Source of the DNA: Phycisphaeraceae bacterium
GTDB lineage: Bacteria; Planctomycetota; Phycisphaerae; Phycisphaerales; Zrk34
Length of the DNA: 6,297 bases
NCBI GenBank assembly: GCA_028281485.1
Contig: JANQJT010000147.1
Coordinates: forward strand, 1 to 6,297
Direction of reading: 5' to 3'
The notes under the pieces were generated by a model, which worked only from the letters and a program-made list of their open reading frames with translations, was not told the DNA's origin and searched no databases. A program made the position numbers and the translations under genes. Of the stretch, positions 5,766 through 6,297 are shown one piece after another; position 1 is the first letter of the stretch, and each line of letters begins with the position of its first letter.

Positions 5766-6297
5766 CGAGATTCGTCTGGCGCAGCGCCGAGGCGGGATGA
5801 ATCAGCGGCGTATCGGTGTACACGTCCACCACGCCGCCGCCCGCATCGATCCGCCCACCGTAGCTGTCCGCCACGCGTCGCAGCATCGCCAGCTTCCGCT
5901 CCGCCGTCGGCTCGTACACACGCTCGTCGCCGGGGGCTCGGCCCCAGCGCACCACGCCGCGATCGGTCAACAGAAGCAAGTGAGGCAGCGTGCGATCCGC
6001 ACGCCCACCGAAGTTCGCCACATCCACCCCGCGCACCTGCCGGGACCACGGCTGAGCAACCACCGTCGACACCAGCTTCAATCCCGCCGCCAGGTCGTCA
6101 CCGCGCCACGTCTCGCCCTCGCGCGGCGGCGCGTAAGCCGCGCCCGTGATCGCCGGAAGACCCAGCGACTCGAGCTGATGATACGGGTACACGCCCGGCA
6201 GGCGATGGCCGTTGCGATCGACCAGGTGATAGCCGTCCCGCGCACCGACCAGCGCGATCGGCGTGCGGTACACCACGAACACCTCAACCCGATCCGT
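5758..6297 (-). CDS. FtsQ/DivIB-like cell-division protein, N-terminal part beyond window
   Basis: The frame is open to the window edge, so the GTG at 6282 is not the start: the five codons before it continue the domain (TDRVE, then VFVVYRTPIALV). 179 residues are visible. They resemble the beta domain of FtsQ/DivIB, a single-pass inner-membrane protein that bridges early and late divisome proteins: the strand VEVFVVYRTPIALV followed by YHLVDRNGHRLP matches the end of POTRA and start of beta ('V.V..R.P.A.....LVD..G'); later come a GVDVANFGG strand, LLLLTDRGVVRWGRAP, an ERKLAMLRR helix and a final VDVYTD strand. The cytoplasmic tail, membrane helix and most of POTRA would lie outside. The downstream neighbour is an overlapping membrane protein rather than ftsA or ftsZ, so the dcw-cluster context cannot be confirmed here. 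A related POTRA-beta envelope protein is the main alternative. Confidence 0.62.
   Translation of the reverse strand, partial: TDRVEVFVVYRTPIALVGARDGYHLVDRNGHRLPGVYPYHQLESLGLPAITGAAYAPPREGETWRGDDLAAGLKLVSTVVAQPWSRQVRGVDVANFGGRADRTLPHLLLLTDRGVVRWGRAPGDERVYEPTAERKLAMLRRVADSYGGRIDAGGGVVDVYTDTPLIHPASALRQTNLGE

Noticed and set aside
4968..6149. Long plus-strand open frame opposite the membrane protein and FtsQ-like genes
   Set aside because: Its product is Arg/Pro/His-rich and shows no domain; the minus-strand frames carry hydrophobic segments and FtsQ-like motifs.
6280..6282. GTG as the start of the FtsQ-like gene
   Set aside because: The frame stays open to the window edge and the preceding codons continue the conserved strand, so the gene is truncated by the window.
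1..6297. CRISPR array, tRNA, rRNA, insertion sequence, phage or defence genes
   Set aside because: I found no regularly spaced repeats, tRNA-like cloverleaf, transposase motifs or terminal repeats anywhere in the window.

Overview
This window is a GC-rich (roughly 60-65% by eye) bacterial chromosomal segment, densely packed with housekeeping-type genes on both strands. I see no mobile element, CRISPR array, tRNA or rRNA. Gene content suggests a planctomycete, possibly of the Phycisphaerae: a short secretin-like lipoprotein, a HemD-HemE fusion, an FtsQ-like protein beside an orphan membrane protein, and few Shine-Dalgarno sequences. That placement is inference, held at moderate to low confidence.

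Layout. (1) Bases 2-1479, plus strand: the 3' part of a PA0069-type radical SAM protein (5' end outside the window), then 8 bases later a complete DNA-3-methyladenine glycosylase I (tag). (2) Bases 1485-3452, minus strand, convergent with tag: one 655-residue open frame joining uroporphyrinogen-III synthase (HemD) to uroporphyrinogen decarboxylase (HemE), consecutive steps of tetrapyrrole synthesis. (3) Bases 3453-3594: an AT-richer divergent intergenic region with promoter-like hexamers, a 9-bp inverted repeat and a leader hairpin. (4) Bases 3595-4533, plus strand: a lipoprotein with a reduced secretin-like domain, less GC-rich than its neighbours. (5) Bases 4580-5056, minus strand: greA, with a promoter placed so close to the ATG that its mRNA may be leaderless. 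(6) Bases 5130-6297, minus strand: an FtsQ/DivIB-like protein cut by the window edge, overlapping by 8 bases a polytopic membrane protein of unknown function.

The genes do not form one pathway. The most interesting structure is inside the hemD-hemE fusion. Exactly at the domain junction there is an A AAA AAG heptamer (holding the only AAA lysine codon of the gene), a GC-rich 6-bp hairpin 9 nt downstream, early stops in both alternative frames, and an internal AGGA-ATG able to start a stand-alone HemE. This looks like a possible recoding/re-initiation module that could yield separate HemD and HemE besides the fusion. It is a hypothesis from sequence alone. I found no clear defence system or other new multi-gene system.
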